64,000 nucleotides of DNA from Amycolatopsis alba DSM 44262 (GTDB lineage Bacteria > Actinomycetota > Actinomycetes > Mycobacteriales > Pseudonocardiaceae). This document shows, in pieces, positions 25,901 through 33,600 of the stretch; position 1 is the stretch's first letter, and every line of letters starts with the position of its first letter. Made by a program: the position numbers and the translations under genes. Below the pieces are notes generated by a model, which worked only from the letters and a program-made list of their open reading frames with translations, searched no databases and was not told the origin of the DNA. The stretch lies in assembly GCF_000384215.1 (NCBI RefSeq), contig NZ_KB913032.1, forward strand, positions 7,277,605 through 7,341,604. The letters are read 5' to 3'.

Positions 25901-26020
25901 CTCCTGCGGTCACTGCGTCAGGGCTTGGCGCCCGACGTCAAGGCTGCGGAGCCGCGCTACCAGGCGATGGCGGCCATCCGCTGGATGTCGGGGATTTCCG
26001 GGAACGGTGCCGCGGAGTGA
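22991..26020 (+). CDS. NACHT-domain NTPase (bacterial NLR-related, putative antiphage)
   Basis: 1,009 residues. The N-terminal ~270 residues form a helical domain (RGALKILGHGSDSLLDALDTVLGG at 10-33) resembling the NACHT-associated helical (NNH) families. The NTPase has Walker A GHPGAGKS (319-326), Walker B VVILDGLDELLQ (388-399), sensor-like VVVTSRT, and the downstream FLHATFGEYLVAHH helix typical of NACHT winged-helix regions. The C-terminal ~400 residues have no recognisable repeats and may be the sensor. GTG 22991 is chosen because AGGGGGA at 22978-22984 precedes it by 6 nt. Related bNACHT proteins protect bacteria from phage; that role here is inference. It is monocistronic, divergent from the exporter, with no partner gene visible. 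I cannot assign the N-terminal domain to a specific NNH number with confidence. Confidence 0.85.
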   Translation: MAKDPPYTYRGALKILGHGSDSLLDALDTVLGGFILGSVVTPVAWAFNLVDQKNEASGLIRKLVQAGIRRLGKAKGKERYELIDAAHTTIVVSAFFDVTRESGVKLSKDHLRSLGPAFDSALELQYWRGCLLSDAQLSFHYLNLGHLVGMDEEAISVLKDRATVRYRAYFADLAADVPEFSLWARLGGLAEIRDTGQAVLAAVNAQSWALNRLNEILLARGVERDDDLTPGAKLLAKSNQAVLAKPITPDGVGAVNQVTLPAVWRIYQAPRFRSVVTTGDVPANDYDWESLDVHDDLDRFLGSYLFSPRSVESPLLLLGHPGAGKSLFSKVLAARLPAKDFIVVRVELRRVNADARVPAQIQEALDLLVNDRVKWGDLVDEAPERTRVVILDGLDELLQASTAERKDYLEQVAEFQAAEADLGYPVVVVVTSRTVVADRVRVAPWTTVVKLEDFSEEQMLSWLEIWRGQNLPAITSGRMGELRPDVATELSDLTAQPLLLLMLALYSADPKAEPLEAGTSRDVFYERILTSFVRRELAKARPEVAQDAVDEEMWRLGVAAFAMFNRDRQSVRDHDLGSDIRVLTQTSSDLEPHRLGQRIIGRFFFIHTDEADGHRDEDVRRAYEFLHATFGEYLVAHHTIRVLREVARTRRSTPAGRRYDDDLIFALLSHQTLATRATTINFLTTLLRRLPAEERFDCARALVHLAGEYRDRRGGTGFAGYRPTPVDHLREMAAYSANLVLLLALAGDDVPFVDDAERIAMVRLWRAGLPAPGWRSLVEVIDFGSEGKPVKRLPALPGWATELAYYSMTDDKGGLDTHSNGLALQGLDAEELRRPKMTQVTGLLLSTVAHSIWGGEKPDLQFPLDLLRDARLEPGLSNWRGFDLYYAVVHFLQRWLGQLEYEAVQELVSLAHDANDLGLVDFDDFIPAIAAFPRLLVDVPALNDPSKYSRKWGPVVLLAGEEVQNEEGRTLLRSLRQGLAPDVKAAEPRYQAMAAIRWMSGISGNGAAE

Positions 26021-26102
26021 TCCGAGACACGGGGATCTCGCGGCCCTGACCCGAGCAGTACCTGCGGCGACATCGTCGCAGGCCGGATGCGAGACTGGTG
26101 AC

Positions 26103-27302
26103 GTGATCACCCGGCTGCGGTCCTGTTGGTCCGCGATCCGGTACCTGGCGATCGGCGCGGCCTCGTCGATGGTTTCCTGGTTCGTCCTCGTCGGCATGCT
26201 CTTCGTGCTGCTGATGTGCCCCTTCGGCGTCGGGATCCCGGCGCTGCCGGTCGCGCTCCGGCTGATCCGCCGTCCGGTCGACTTCGAACGCCGCCGGGCC
26301 GCCCGCCTGCTGGACGAGCCGATCCCCGAGCCGTACCGGTCCGGGAACCCGGTGACCGACCCGGCCTCGCGGCGGGACCTGGGCTGGCTTCTCTTCCACG
26401 GCGCCACCGGATTCGTCATCGGGATCTTCGCCATCGGACTCCCGCTCGGTGGCCTCCGGCAGATCGTCACGGCATTCGTCTGGCAGACGGTGCCCGGCGG
26501 GATGGAAAGCTCACTCGGGTTCGTGGTGACGTCCTGGCCGCTGGCTGGGCTCAGCCTGATCAGCGGCGTCGGCATGATCGCGATCATGTTCCTGTTCCCC
26601 GGTGTGGCGCGGTGGCAGGCTTCCGTGGCGCGCAAGCTGCTCTCACCCGCGCCCGGTGTCGTGCTGACCGACCGCGTCGTCGAACTGGCCGCGTCCCGTG
26701 CCGCCGCGCTGGAGGCGCACGGCGCCGAACTCCGCCGTCTCGAACGGGATCTGCACGACGGGACCCAGGCGAGGATCGCCGCGGTGGTGCTGCAGCTGGG
26801 GATCGCCGACTCGATTTTCGAGACCAATCCGGAAAAGGCACGGGAACTGCTGGGCAAGGCGCAGGACACCGCGACCGGCGCGCTGGCCGAACTCCGGACC
26901 GTCGTCCGCAGTATCTATCCGCCGCTGCTCACCGACCGCGGCCTCGACGGCGCCGTCACCGCGCTCGCCGATCGCTGCCCCGTTCCGTGCACTGTGGCCG
27001 TTCTCAGTGACAGCCGCCGTCCCGCCGCCGTCGAGGCGGCCGCCTACTTCGTCGTCGCCGAGATGCTGACCAACATCACCAAGCACTCCGGCGCCGAGCA
27101 CGCCTGGGTCACCCTCGACGGCGCGGCGGACTCCCTGCTCATCGAAATCCGCGACGACGGGCGCGGCGGCGCCGACGAAACCGGCGGCAGCGGCCTGTCC
27201 GGTATCCGCAAACGCGCCGAGGCGTTCGACGGGACCTTGAAGCTGTCCAGCCCTCAGGGCGGGCCGACCGTACTGAAAGTGGAGTTGCCATGCGGGTCGT
27301 GA
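26103..27302 (+). CDS. Sensor histidine kinase (HisKA_3) with membrane sensor
   Basis: 399 residues. The first ~180 residues hold about four membrane helices ([58 protein letters not shown]). The dimerisation box is [19 protein letters not shown], with the phospho-His, and the HATPase domain has [11 protein letters not shown] and [28 protein letters not shown] 26103 is chosen over an upstream in-frame start at 26007, because the membrane domain begins there. It overlaps the response-regulator gene by 13 bp. Confidence 0.88.
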   Translation: MITRLRSCWSAIRYLAIGAASSMVSWFVLVGMLFVLLMCPFGVGIPALPVALRLIRRPVDFERRRAARLLDEPIPEPYRSGNPVTDPASRRDLGWLLFHGATGFVIGIFAIGLPLGGLRQIVTAFVWQTVPGGMESSLGFVVTSWPLAGLSLISGVGMIAIMFLFPGVARWQASVARKLLSPAPGVVLTDRVVELAASRAAALEAHGAELRRLERDLHDGTQARIAAVVLQLGIADSIFETNPEKARELLGKAQDTATGALAELRTVVRSIYPPLLTDRGLDGAVTALADRCPVPCTVAVLSDSRRPAAVEAAAYFVVAEMLTNITKHSGAEHAWVTLDGAADSLLIEIRDDGRGGADETGGSGLSGIRKRAEAFDGTLKLSSPQGGPTVLKVELPCGS

Positions 27303-27937
27303 TCGTCGAGGACGACGCGCTGCTGCGCGAAGGCCTGGTGATGCTGCTGAACACGTCGGGCATCGACGTCGCCGCGGCGGTGGACGACGTGGACGAGTTC
27401 CTCGAACTGGTCACCAAGGACCGGCCCGACGCGGTGATCACCGACGTCCGGCTGCCGCCGACCCACACCGACGAAGGTCTCCGTGCCGCCGTCAAGGCGC
27501 GGAAGATGTACCCCGGCCTGCCCGTGCTCGTGCTTTCGGCTCACGTCGAAACCGGCTACGCGGCGGAACTCCTGGCCGACGGCAAGGGCGCTGTCGGGTA
27601 TCTGCTCAAGGAGCGGGTCGGGAAGGTCGAGAAGTTCCTCGACGCGCTGGACCGGGTCGTCAAGGGCGGGACGGCCATGGACCCCGAGGTGATCACCCAG
27701 CTGATGGCGCACCGCCGGGCGACCGATCCGCTCGAAGGACTCACCGCGCGCGAGCGCGAGGTGCTCGGCCTGATGGCGGAGGGCTACAACAACACGACCA
27801 TCGCCGAGTTGCTGGTGGTGAGCGACGGCGCGGTGCACAAGCACATCCGGAACATCTTCGCGAAACTCGGGTTGCCGGAGGACAGCGGGCACCGCCGGGT
27901 CTTGGCGGTGCTCGCCTACCTGAGCGGGAAGAACTGA
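27290..27937 (+). CDS. NarL/LuxR-family response regulator
   Basis: 215 residues. The receiver starts [15 protein letters not shown], with the phospho-Asp in [10 protein letters not shown] and Lys in YLLKERV. The LuxR helix-turn-helix is [23 protein letters not shown]...[14 protein letters not shown]. It pairs with the overlapping histidine kinase. The [15 protein letters not shown] loop is characteristic of a common actinobacterial subfamily; the regulon is unknown. Confidence 0.92.
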   Translation: MRVVIVEDDALLREGLVMLLNTSGIDVAAAVDDVDEFLELVTKDRPDAVITDVRLPPTHTDEGLRAAVKARKMYPGLPVLVLSAHVETGYAAELLADGKGAVGYLLKERVGKVEKFLDALDRVVKGGTAMDPEVITQLMAHRRATDPLEGLTAREREVLGLMAEGYNNTTIAELLVVSDGAVHKHIRNIFAKLGLPEDSGHRRVLAVLAYLSGKN

Positions 27938-27953
27938 GCAGGCTTTCGCCACG

Positions 27954-28379
27954 CTAGCCCGGCGGCTGCTGAGCGGGCGGGAAAGGCTGCTGCGGCTGCG
28001 CTGCCATCGGGTAGCCTGCCGGTCCCGTGTACGGCGCGGGACCGGATTGCCGAAGCGAACGACCGCTCTTGACCACCCCGATCGCGACCAAGAGCCAGGA
28101 CAGCACCCCGCCGGCGTCGAGCGGGATGCCGACCCCCATGAAGATCAATCGGATCTCGTCGGCGCTGAGGCCTTCGGCCCACGACGACAGGTTCGCCGTC
28201 ACGAACTGCCAGACGATGCTCGCCACCGTCGTGACGATCATGATGACGAAGGCAGCCACCAGCAGGCCGGAGACTCCCCTGGAGCGGCCTTTGATCGAAA
28301 AGATCATGCCCAGCAGGCCCACCACGAGCAGCAACGCACGCGGGATGGTCTCGATGATCGTGTACGTGATGGGTGCCAT
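27954..28379 (-). CDS. Small membrane protein with Pro/Gln-rich tail
   Basis: 141 residues with three to four hydrophobic segments (IPRALLLVVGLLGMIFSI; GLLVAAFVIMIVTTVASIVWQF; LIFMGVGIPLDAGGVLSWLLVAIGVV) and a proline/glutamine-rich cytoplasmic tail. ATG 28379 has a GGAAGGCAGG ribosome-binding region; the extra 25 N-terminal residues of the longer frame are unsupported. Convergent with the response regulator. Function unknown. Confidence 0.7.
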   Translation of the reverse strand: MAPITYTIIETIPRALLLVVGLLGMIFSIKGRSRGVSGLLVAAFVIMIVTTVASIVWQFVTANLSSWAEGLSADEIRLIFMGVGIPLDAGGVLSWLLVAIGVVKSGRSLRQSGPAPYTGPAGYPMAAQPQQPFPPAQQPPG

Positions 28380-28580
28380 GCCTGCCTTCCACGACTTTCC
28401 GCCGGAGGCCGAGACGTCCGGCCACGCCGAGTGGATCCTATGCGGCGACGGCATCCCGCGTGGCCAGTTCGGCGAAGAACGGGCGGGAAGAAGAAACCGG
28501 CCGACGGCGAAGCAGGGGTGAAAGCCGACCCCTCCGGCGCCGGGATCAACGCCGAGTGGACCGGCACCCTCCCCGAGTAG

Positions 28581-30239
28581 CTATCGCTCGTATCTGACCT
28601 CTCCCTCGCTTACCGCGACCTGCCGCCAGAACACCGGAGTGCCCTTGACTTCGTAATCACAGTCTTGGGGGCCTGACGCCGAGCGAGCGAAAAGAAAGCA
28701 GGATTCGATCGTCTTCGCATCGCCGACCTCGGCTATGACGCGGAAGGCCACTCTCCGTTCTTCGCTGAGCTCTTCGAGGGCCGGCATGGCGAGACGTTCC
28801 GCGACCGGCCCTTTGTCGGGCATCCTGCGGTAAGAGACGGCGATCTTTCGCGGGACGTCGATCGCGATCGGTGTCGTGGTGAGCCGGTTCAGTATCGCTC
28901 CGGGAGGGGCGAAGTCGAGCTGTACCTGGTTCCACCCGCAGCCGTAGTTGATCAACCCGGAAACCGGCACCTTGAATCCCGCCGCCGGCCCGCTCTCCGC
29001 CGATACCGCTCCCTGCGTGATCGTGCCCGATGGTTCTGCGACAACCACGTCACCGACCTCGTAGAGGGCCACGGGCGGCACTTCGGCACAGGCCACGCCA
29101 CTGTCGAACGAGATGATCACGTGCAGCTTCTCCACGGACTGTTCGCTCGCCAGTGCGTTGTTCACCGGGAAGACCAAGCGGTAGGACTCGTCCGACACCG
29201 CGGCGGACATCTTCACGGGTTGCGGTGGACCAGGTGCCGGTGAGCCGCTGTCCGGAAGAGCCACCCACACCGATACGGCGACGGCGACACTCACCGCCAC
29301 CGCGACGGTTGCCCGCCTCGCCATGGTGAGCCGTGACCACCGTCTGCGACGGGAAGCGGAACGCACGTGTGTCGGCGAGGGTGTCGGAAGGGCCGTCTTA
29401 TGGCCGCCTGTACCGGAGTCATCCGGCCGGGGCTTACGGGTTGTCTCCGGCTGGGCGGTGTCAGCCGGGCTTGTCCGCAGCGTGGTGGCGATTCCGGCGA
29501 TGAAGTGCTTGATCTGGCTGTACACCAGGTCGCCGGGTGCGGCGGGTTTGCAGATGTCGATGTGGTTCGCGTCCACGGGAATGGGTGTCTGGCCGGGGAG
29601 GCCGGGGTCGGCCGAGCCCGCGTCGACCACATGTACCCCCTTGGTCGCCTGGGTCTCGTAGAAGATCTTGTGCTTGATATCCGTCGCCGGATGTGCGGCC
29701 CAGTTGCGGTATTTGGTGTTGAGCTGACGAAGATGCGCGCTGTTGCGTTCGAGGGCGTCGACCGCCGGGGTCTTGCGATAGACGACGCTCAGCGCCCTGA
29801 CCACGGCATGGGTGACGATGTCGGACCCGGTGTGCGGGGTGGCCAGGAACACCACACCACGGGTGGCGGTGGCGAACTCGGCGTAGTCGGCACGGCCGTC
29901 GGCCGCGTGCAGCAGCATCTCCTTCACCACGAGCCCGCCCATGCTGTGGGTGACGAAGCACAAAGGACGCTGCCCGATCCCGTCACTCTCCAGCCGGGCC
30001 AGCAGGTTGATCGCCCGATCCTCGATCGGCATCGAGTGGCCCAGCCAGCGGCTCGATGCCGCGTCGTACCCCAGCGACCAGACGGACAATCCCTCGATGT
30101 CCCGCCCGAGCCACTCCGGCCAGAACGAACCTTTCCGCTTCGCCGACCAGCTCTTGCAGGCGTCGCCGTCGAGGCCGTGCACGAAAACGATGTCCAGTAC
30201 CGGGTCGTCGTCCGTACGCACGTTGACGAGTTCGGTCAC
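28581..30239 (-). CDS. SERAC1-like lipase with membrane anchor (third gene of NLR cassette)
   Basis: 552 residues. Residues about 10-250 are an alpha/beta hydrolase: HGLDG oxyanion loop (21-25), nucleophile S99 in THSMGG, ATPHTGSD after strand 6, and a likely catalytic H226 in DANHIDIC. This resembles SERAC1/PGAP1-type phospholipases, which also occur as effector domains of NLR proteins. A basic Pro/Ser linker leads to one membrane helix (about 308-328), then a ~220-residue C-terminal domain of unknown fold with three to four Cys residues. If the helix is N-in, the lipase faces the cytoplasm and the Cys-bearing domain faces outside. GTG 30239 opens the conserved hydrolase domain. It follows the NB-ARC/TPR gene by 80 bp on the same strand. 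Membrane-lipid attack on activation is an inference. Confidence 0.8.
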   Translation of the reverse strand: MTELVNVRTDDDPVLDIVFVHGLDGDACKSWSAKRKGSFWPEWLGRDIEGLSVWSLGYDAASSRWLGHSMPIEDRAINLLARLESDGIGQRPLCFVTHSMGGLVVKEMLLHAADGRADYAEFATATRGVVFLATPHTGSDIVTHAVVRALSVVYRKTPAVDALERNSAHLRQLNTKYRNWAAHPATDIKHKIFYETQATKGVHVVDAGSADPGLPGQTPIPVDANHIDICKPAAPGDLVYSQIKHFIAGIATTLRTSPADTAQPETTRKPRPDDSGTGGHKTALPTPSPTHVRSASRRRRWSRLTMARRATVAVAVSVAVAVSVWVALPDSGSPAPGPPQPVKMSAAVSDESYRLVFPVNNALASEQSVEKLHVIISFDSGVACAEVPPVALYEVGDVVVAEPSGTITQGAVSAESGPAAGFKVPVSGLINYGCGWNQVQLDFAPPGAILNRLTTTPIAIDVPRKIAVSYRRMPDKGPVAERLAMPALEELSEERRVAFRVIAEVGDAKTIESCFLFARSASGPQDCDYEVKGTPVFWRQVAVSEGEVRYER

Positions 30240-30319
30240 GGCTTGCCCCCACGTCGATTCCGGGCCGACCCGCCGCGACCTTGGCTTGTGGTGAACTGTC
30301 GTCGGGTACCGCGGTCGTG

Positions 30320-31564
30320 TTACGCCCGGCCACGGGCGCGGCGGAGACTCGCGCGTACGGCCTGGGTTTCGGGGTGACCGGCCCCCAGCATCCGCTTGTA
30401 AGCGGCGAGGGTGGCTTTGTACAGGGGGATCGCTTGCCTGAGATTCCCTGCCGATTCGTAGGCGCCGGCGAGGTTGTACCGAGAGGACAGCGTATGCGGG
30501 TGGCCGGGGCCGAGCACACGTTCGCGGGCGGCGAGAGTGGCCTCGTGCAAAGGGATCGCCCGCCCGAGATCCCCCGCCAGCCAGTAGGCGTAGGCGAGGT
30601 TGTTGCGGGACATGAGCGTGTCGGGGTGGTCCGGACCCAGCACCCGCTCACAGTCGGCGACGGTCGATTCATGGAGCGGGATCGCCTGCCCGAGTTCTCC
30701 CGCCATCTCGTAGGCGGCGGCGAGATTGTTGCGTGACGTCAGCGTGCTGGGGTGGTCGGGACCCAGGACCCGCTCGCGGTCCGCGAGGGTGGCCTTGTGC
30801 AACGGGATCGCCCGCCGGAGATTCCCCGCCATCTCGTAGGCGCCGGCGAGATTGTTGCGGGACGTCAACGTCTTGGGGTGGTCGGGGCCCAGGACCCGTT
30901 CAAAATCGGCGACGGTGGCTTCGTACAGGGGAATGGCCTGCACGGGATCTCCCGCTGCCCGGTACGCGCCCGCGAGGTTGTTGCGGGAGGTCAGCGTGTC
31001 CGGATGGTCGAGGCCCAGCACCCGCTCGCGATCGGCAAGGGCGGCCTTGTACAGCGGGATCGCCCGCCGGAGATTCCCCGCCGACGCGTAAGCGGCAGCG
31101 AGATTGTTGCGCGAGGTCGAAGTGTCAGGGTGTTCGGGTCCCAGTACTCGCTCACGGTCGGAGAGGGTGGCTTCATGCAGTGGGATCGCGTGGTCGAGAT
31201 TCCCTGCCGACCGGTAGGCGTAAGCGAGGTTGTTACGGGAGGTCAGCGTGTCCGGGTGCTCTGCCCCCAACACTCGTTCACGATCGGCCAGAGCGGCCCT
31301 GTACAGCCGGATGGCCTCTCGGAGATTCCCTTCCGACTCGTAGGCGCCCGCGAGATTGTCGCGGGAGGCCAGCGTGCCGGGATGGTCCGGACCCAGCATC
31401 CGCACGCAGCCGGTGAGGCACCGGTCCAGGTATCCCGCCGCCATCGCCACTGTCCCCTGGTTCCCCAGAAAACGGCCCAGGTGACCGAGGACGAAGATGG
31501 TGTCGCCGGTGTCTTCCTCGGGGGCGGTGCTGCCGATGAGTGCTTGAGCGTGGGGCATCAGCAA
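30320..31564 (-). CDS. TPR half of the NB-ARC/TPR receptor (separated by frameshift)
   Basis: 414-residue reading with a partial and eight full 42-residue tetratricopeptide repeats of the kinesin-light-chain type: NNLAxAYxxAGNLxxAIPL, then ERVLGPDHPDTLTSR. It is not an independent gene. Reading the same frame upstream of 31564 gives a sensible continuation (PDPDDLHRTPVDVAHARDHA ... WPGLRLLMPHAQAL) without a stop, up to position ~31695 where the NB-ARC frame enters. One extra C there would fuse both halves into an 829-residue protein. As it stands, translation of the TPR part would need a frameshift or internal initiation. TPRs of this type are the usual ligand-sensing end of actinobacterial NLRs. 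Confidence 0.75.
   Translation of the reverse strand: MLMPHAQALIGSTAPEEDTGDTIFVLGHLGRFLGNQGTVAMAAGYLDRCLTGCVRMLGPDHPGTLASRDNLAGAYESEGNLREAIRLYRAALADRERVLGAEHPDTLTSRNNLAYAYRSAGNLDHAIPLHEATLSDRERVLGPEHPDTSTSRNNLAAAYASAGNLRRAIPLYKAALADRERVLGLDHPDTLTSRNNLAGAYRAAGDPVQAIPLYEATVADFERVLGPDHPKTLTSRNNLAGAYEMAGNLRRAIPLHKATLADRERVLGPDHPSTLTSRNNLAAAYEMAGELGQAIPLHESTVADCERVLGPDHPDTLMSRNNLAYAYWLAGDLGRAIPLHEATLAARERVLGPGHPHTLSSRYNLAGAYESAGNLRQAIPLYKATLAAYKRMLGAGHPETQAVRASLRRARGRA
30350..31360 (-). repeat. Eight tandem 126-bp repeats encoding TPR units
   Basis: Eight consecutive 42-residue units, highly alike also at DNA level (for instance CGGGAGGTCAGCGTGTCCGG on the plus strand recurs every 126 bp). Such arrays expand and contract by recombination, so repeat number may differ among strains. 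They explain the periodic short direct repeats here, which are not a CRISPR array. Confidence 0.85.
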
Positions 31565-31599
31565 CCGCAGCCCCGGCCAGTCCTGGGGCGCCTCGGGGT

Positions 31600-32808
31600 T
31601 CAGCGGCCGGAGCGCCAGGGCCAGCGCGCGGGTGGCGTGGTCGCGCGCGTGTGCGACGTCGACCGGAGTGCGGTGAAGGTCATCGGGGTCGGGGTGCGGG
31701 TGACCGCCTGCACGAGCCGGTGCACGCTGATCACCTCACCGGCGCGGGTGATCATGGCGTAGGCGGCCAGGCGTCCCAGCGCCTTGATCACGGCGAGTTC
31801 GTCATCGAAACCATTCAGCAGCGCCGTGGGGATGTCGTCGGGGGCGTACCACGCCAGCATCCGCAACACCTTGCCCGCCAACGGTGTGTCGGCGAGCCGA
31901 TCGAGGGTGACGCGCCAGATCCGGGCCATGGTTCGGTGCGTGTCCCCGCCCTCGGCGGTCTCGCCGTACATGGCGGCCGGGTAGCGGCCGAGCAGGTCCA
32001 GGTACTCGCCGGCGGAGGTACCGGTTTCGGCCATGAAAGCGCCGGCCTGTTCGATGGCGAGCGGCAGATGGCCCAGTTCGGCGCATACGGCGTCCGCGCC
32101 GTCGGTGACGGCGGCGGGGTCGTGCCGGGTCAGGATCCTGGTGAGCAGCTCGTGTGCCTGGCCGGGTTCCAGGACGTCGAGCGAGAGCGGCGTGGTGGCG
32201 ATGTCGTGCCAGCCGGTGGTGCGGCGGCTGGTGATCAGCACCTGGCCCCCAGGCAGGCGTGCCAGCAACGTCGCCGCGTCATTCGGTCCGGGAAGGTTGT
32301 CCAGGATGAGCAGCCAGCCACCGTGCGTGGCCAGCCACCGCAGGCCGTGCTCGGTCTGCTGCTCCAGCGGCAGGGTTCCCACCGCGGGTTGCAGCGCGAC
32401 CGCCAGGCACGCCAAGCCGCTCTCGATGGACGTGGGTGCGTCGGCGGTGATCCACCACACCAGGGAGTGGCCGGCGCGGTGCGTTTCGGCGTAGTGCGCG
32501 GCGAGCGTGCTCTTGCCGACCCCGCCCAAGCCGTGCACCGCGGTCACCACCACCGACCCTGACGATGCCGCGAGCGCGTCCCGCAGCCGCCGCAGGTCCC
32601 CGCCACGGCCGACGAACAGCGCGGACCGCTCCGGCAGGTTGATCAGACCGGCAGGAGCGTCGAGCTTCTCCATCGGCGTGACGACCGCGGGTACGTGGAC
32701 GTGCTGCGCGTAGGTGTTGTGCTGGACATTGTGGTTTCCCACCTGCACGCCGCGGAACTCGTAGGCGGGGGACGGTTTTCCGTCGGAACCGTAGGGGTTC
32801 GAGGGCAT
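31600..32808 (-). CDS. NB-ARC receptor half with N-terminal RHIM-like motif
   Basis: 402-residue reading. Residues 20-33 (GVQVGNHNVQHNTY) form a RHIM-like amyloid motif. The NB-ARC ATPase follows: VGRGGDLRRL, P-loop G93-T101 (GLGGVGKST), Walker B GGWLLILDNL, LITSRR, LGHLPLAIEQAGAF (GLPL-like), and the ARC/winged-helix region ending VHRLVQAVTRTP. After that the frame degenerates to TPMTFTALRSTSHTR and stops at 31600, because one C is missing from the C-run at 31691-31694. The stop of the upstream effector gene is only 11 bp before this start. Known NLRs of this layout hydrolyse or bind ATP, oligomerise, and pass the signal by motif templating; here this is inferred. Confidence 0.82.
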   Translation of the reverse strand: MPSNPYGSDGKPSPAYEFRGVQVGNHNVQHNTYAQHVHVPAVVTPMEKLDAPAGLINLPERSALFVGRGGDLRRLRDALAASSGSVVVTAVHGLGGVGKSTLAAHYAETHRAGHSLVWWITADAPTSIESGLACLAVALQPAVGTLPLEQQTEHGLRWLATHGGWLLILDNLPGPNDAATLLARLPGGQVLITSRRTTGWHDIATTPLSLDVLEPGQAHELLTRILTRHDPAAVTDGADAVCAELGHLPLAIEQAGAFMAETGTSAGEYLDLLGRYPAAMYGETAEGGDTHRTMARIWRVTLDRLADTPLAGKVLRMLAWYAPDDIPTALLNGFDDELAVIKALGRLAAYAMITRAGEVISVHRLVQAVTRTPTPMTFTALRSTSHTRATTPPARWPWRSGR

Positions 32809-32819
32809 CGGCGACGACG

Positions 32820-33200
32820 TCAGCCGAAGGTGTTGGTCTGGGTGTTGTGGTCGCCGATCTGCACGCCTTTGTTGCCGTGCAGCAGCACCCGGTACTTTCC
32901 CGCCTGGGTTCCGGCGGGATCGGTCAGCTCCAGGACCTTGAGCGCCGCCGCCACGAGCTCTTCATCGGCCCCCGCGTCCGCCGCGGTCAGCGCTGTCTCG
33001 AGATCGCCCGGCGCGATCACGTCGGATTCGACCGCCGCCACCACCGCGGGCGGCACGGAACCGCCACGGCGCAACGTGCGCAGGGCCAGCGTCTTCACCC
33101 CCGCGTACGCGTCCTTCACCGCTGTCGACGCCGTCTCACGCGTCCCGGCCGCCGCCCCGGCGGCCAACGCCGCGACCACCAGCTCCACCGACTCGAGCAC
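32820..33200 (-). CDS. RHIM-like motif effector/adaptor of the NLR cassette
   Basis: 126 residues. The N-terminal ~45 residues are an alanine-rich amphipathic region (LVVAALAAGAAAGTRETASTAVKD begins it), and a helical middle region follows. The last 15 residues (112-126, GVQIGDHNTQTNTFG) form a RHIM-like amyloid motif with core V-Q-I-G. The same core (V-Q-V-G, GNHN) is at the N terminus of the adjacent receptor, the arrangement used by bacterial and fungal NLR/effector pairs in amyloid signalling. GTG 33200 is chosen because AGGGG lies 7 nt upstream and homologues start at this point; TTG 33230 is an alternative. First gene of a three-gene minus-strand operon. The action of the helical domain (membrane disruption, or merely adaptor) is unknown. 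Confidence 0.82.
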   Translation of the reverse strand: MLESVELVVAALAAGAAAGTRETASTAVKDAYAGVKTLALRTLRRGGSVPPAVVAAVESDVIAPGDLETALTAADAGADEELVAAALKVLELTDPAGTQAGKYRVLLHGNKGVQIGDHNTQTNTFG

Positions 33201-33391
33201 ACCGAACCCCTCACTTCGCACGGCCGTCAATCATCGATATCGGCCAGCAAGCCCAGACCGCTACAACCTCGTCACGTCACCACCAGACGCCATGCGAAGA
33301 GGGAAGCCGATTCCGGGGTAGCGCCAGCACCACCCGCGTTCGGGGGTCACTCCCCTGGTTCCCCACTTCGCCTGCTTCTAGCGTCTTTCCC

Positions 33392-33577
33392 ATGAACAAC
33401 AGCAAAAGCGCACTGGTCACCGTTTCGCTCTGGCTCGTCCTCCTCGCCAGCGCCGCCGCCAACTCGATCGGCGAGTTCGCGGGAATGACCTGGACTTACC
33501 GCATGATCGCGGGTGGCGTCTCGGTCGTCTGCATCGCGCTTCTGGTGATCCGCTACCTGGCGCGACGCAAGGCCTGA
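33392..33577 (+). CDS. Small two-helix membrane protein
   Basis: 61 residues with two membrane segments (VTVSLWLVLLASAAANSIG and MIAGGVSVVCIALLVIRYL) and a basic C terminus (RYLARRKA). It starts at ATG 33392, divergent from the NLR cassette across 191 bp and convergent with the ABC lipoprotein gene. No strong ribosome-binding site is visible. No known family recognised. The two-helix layout could be a transporter-associated or immunity-like protein, but nothing in sequence proves it. Confidence 0.55.
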   Translation: MNNSKSALVTVSLWLVLLASAAANSIGEFAGMTWTYRMIAGGVSVVCIALLVIRYLARRKA

Positions 33578-33600
33578 CCCCCCGGAAGACCACAGACGGT

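Noticed and set aside
30350..31360. Regularly spaced direct repeats, possible CRISPR
   Set aside because: The 126-bp period is in frame and encodes TPR units; there are no unique spacers and no cas genes.
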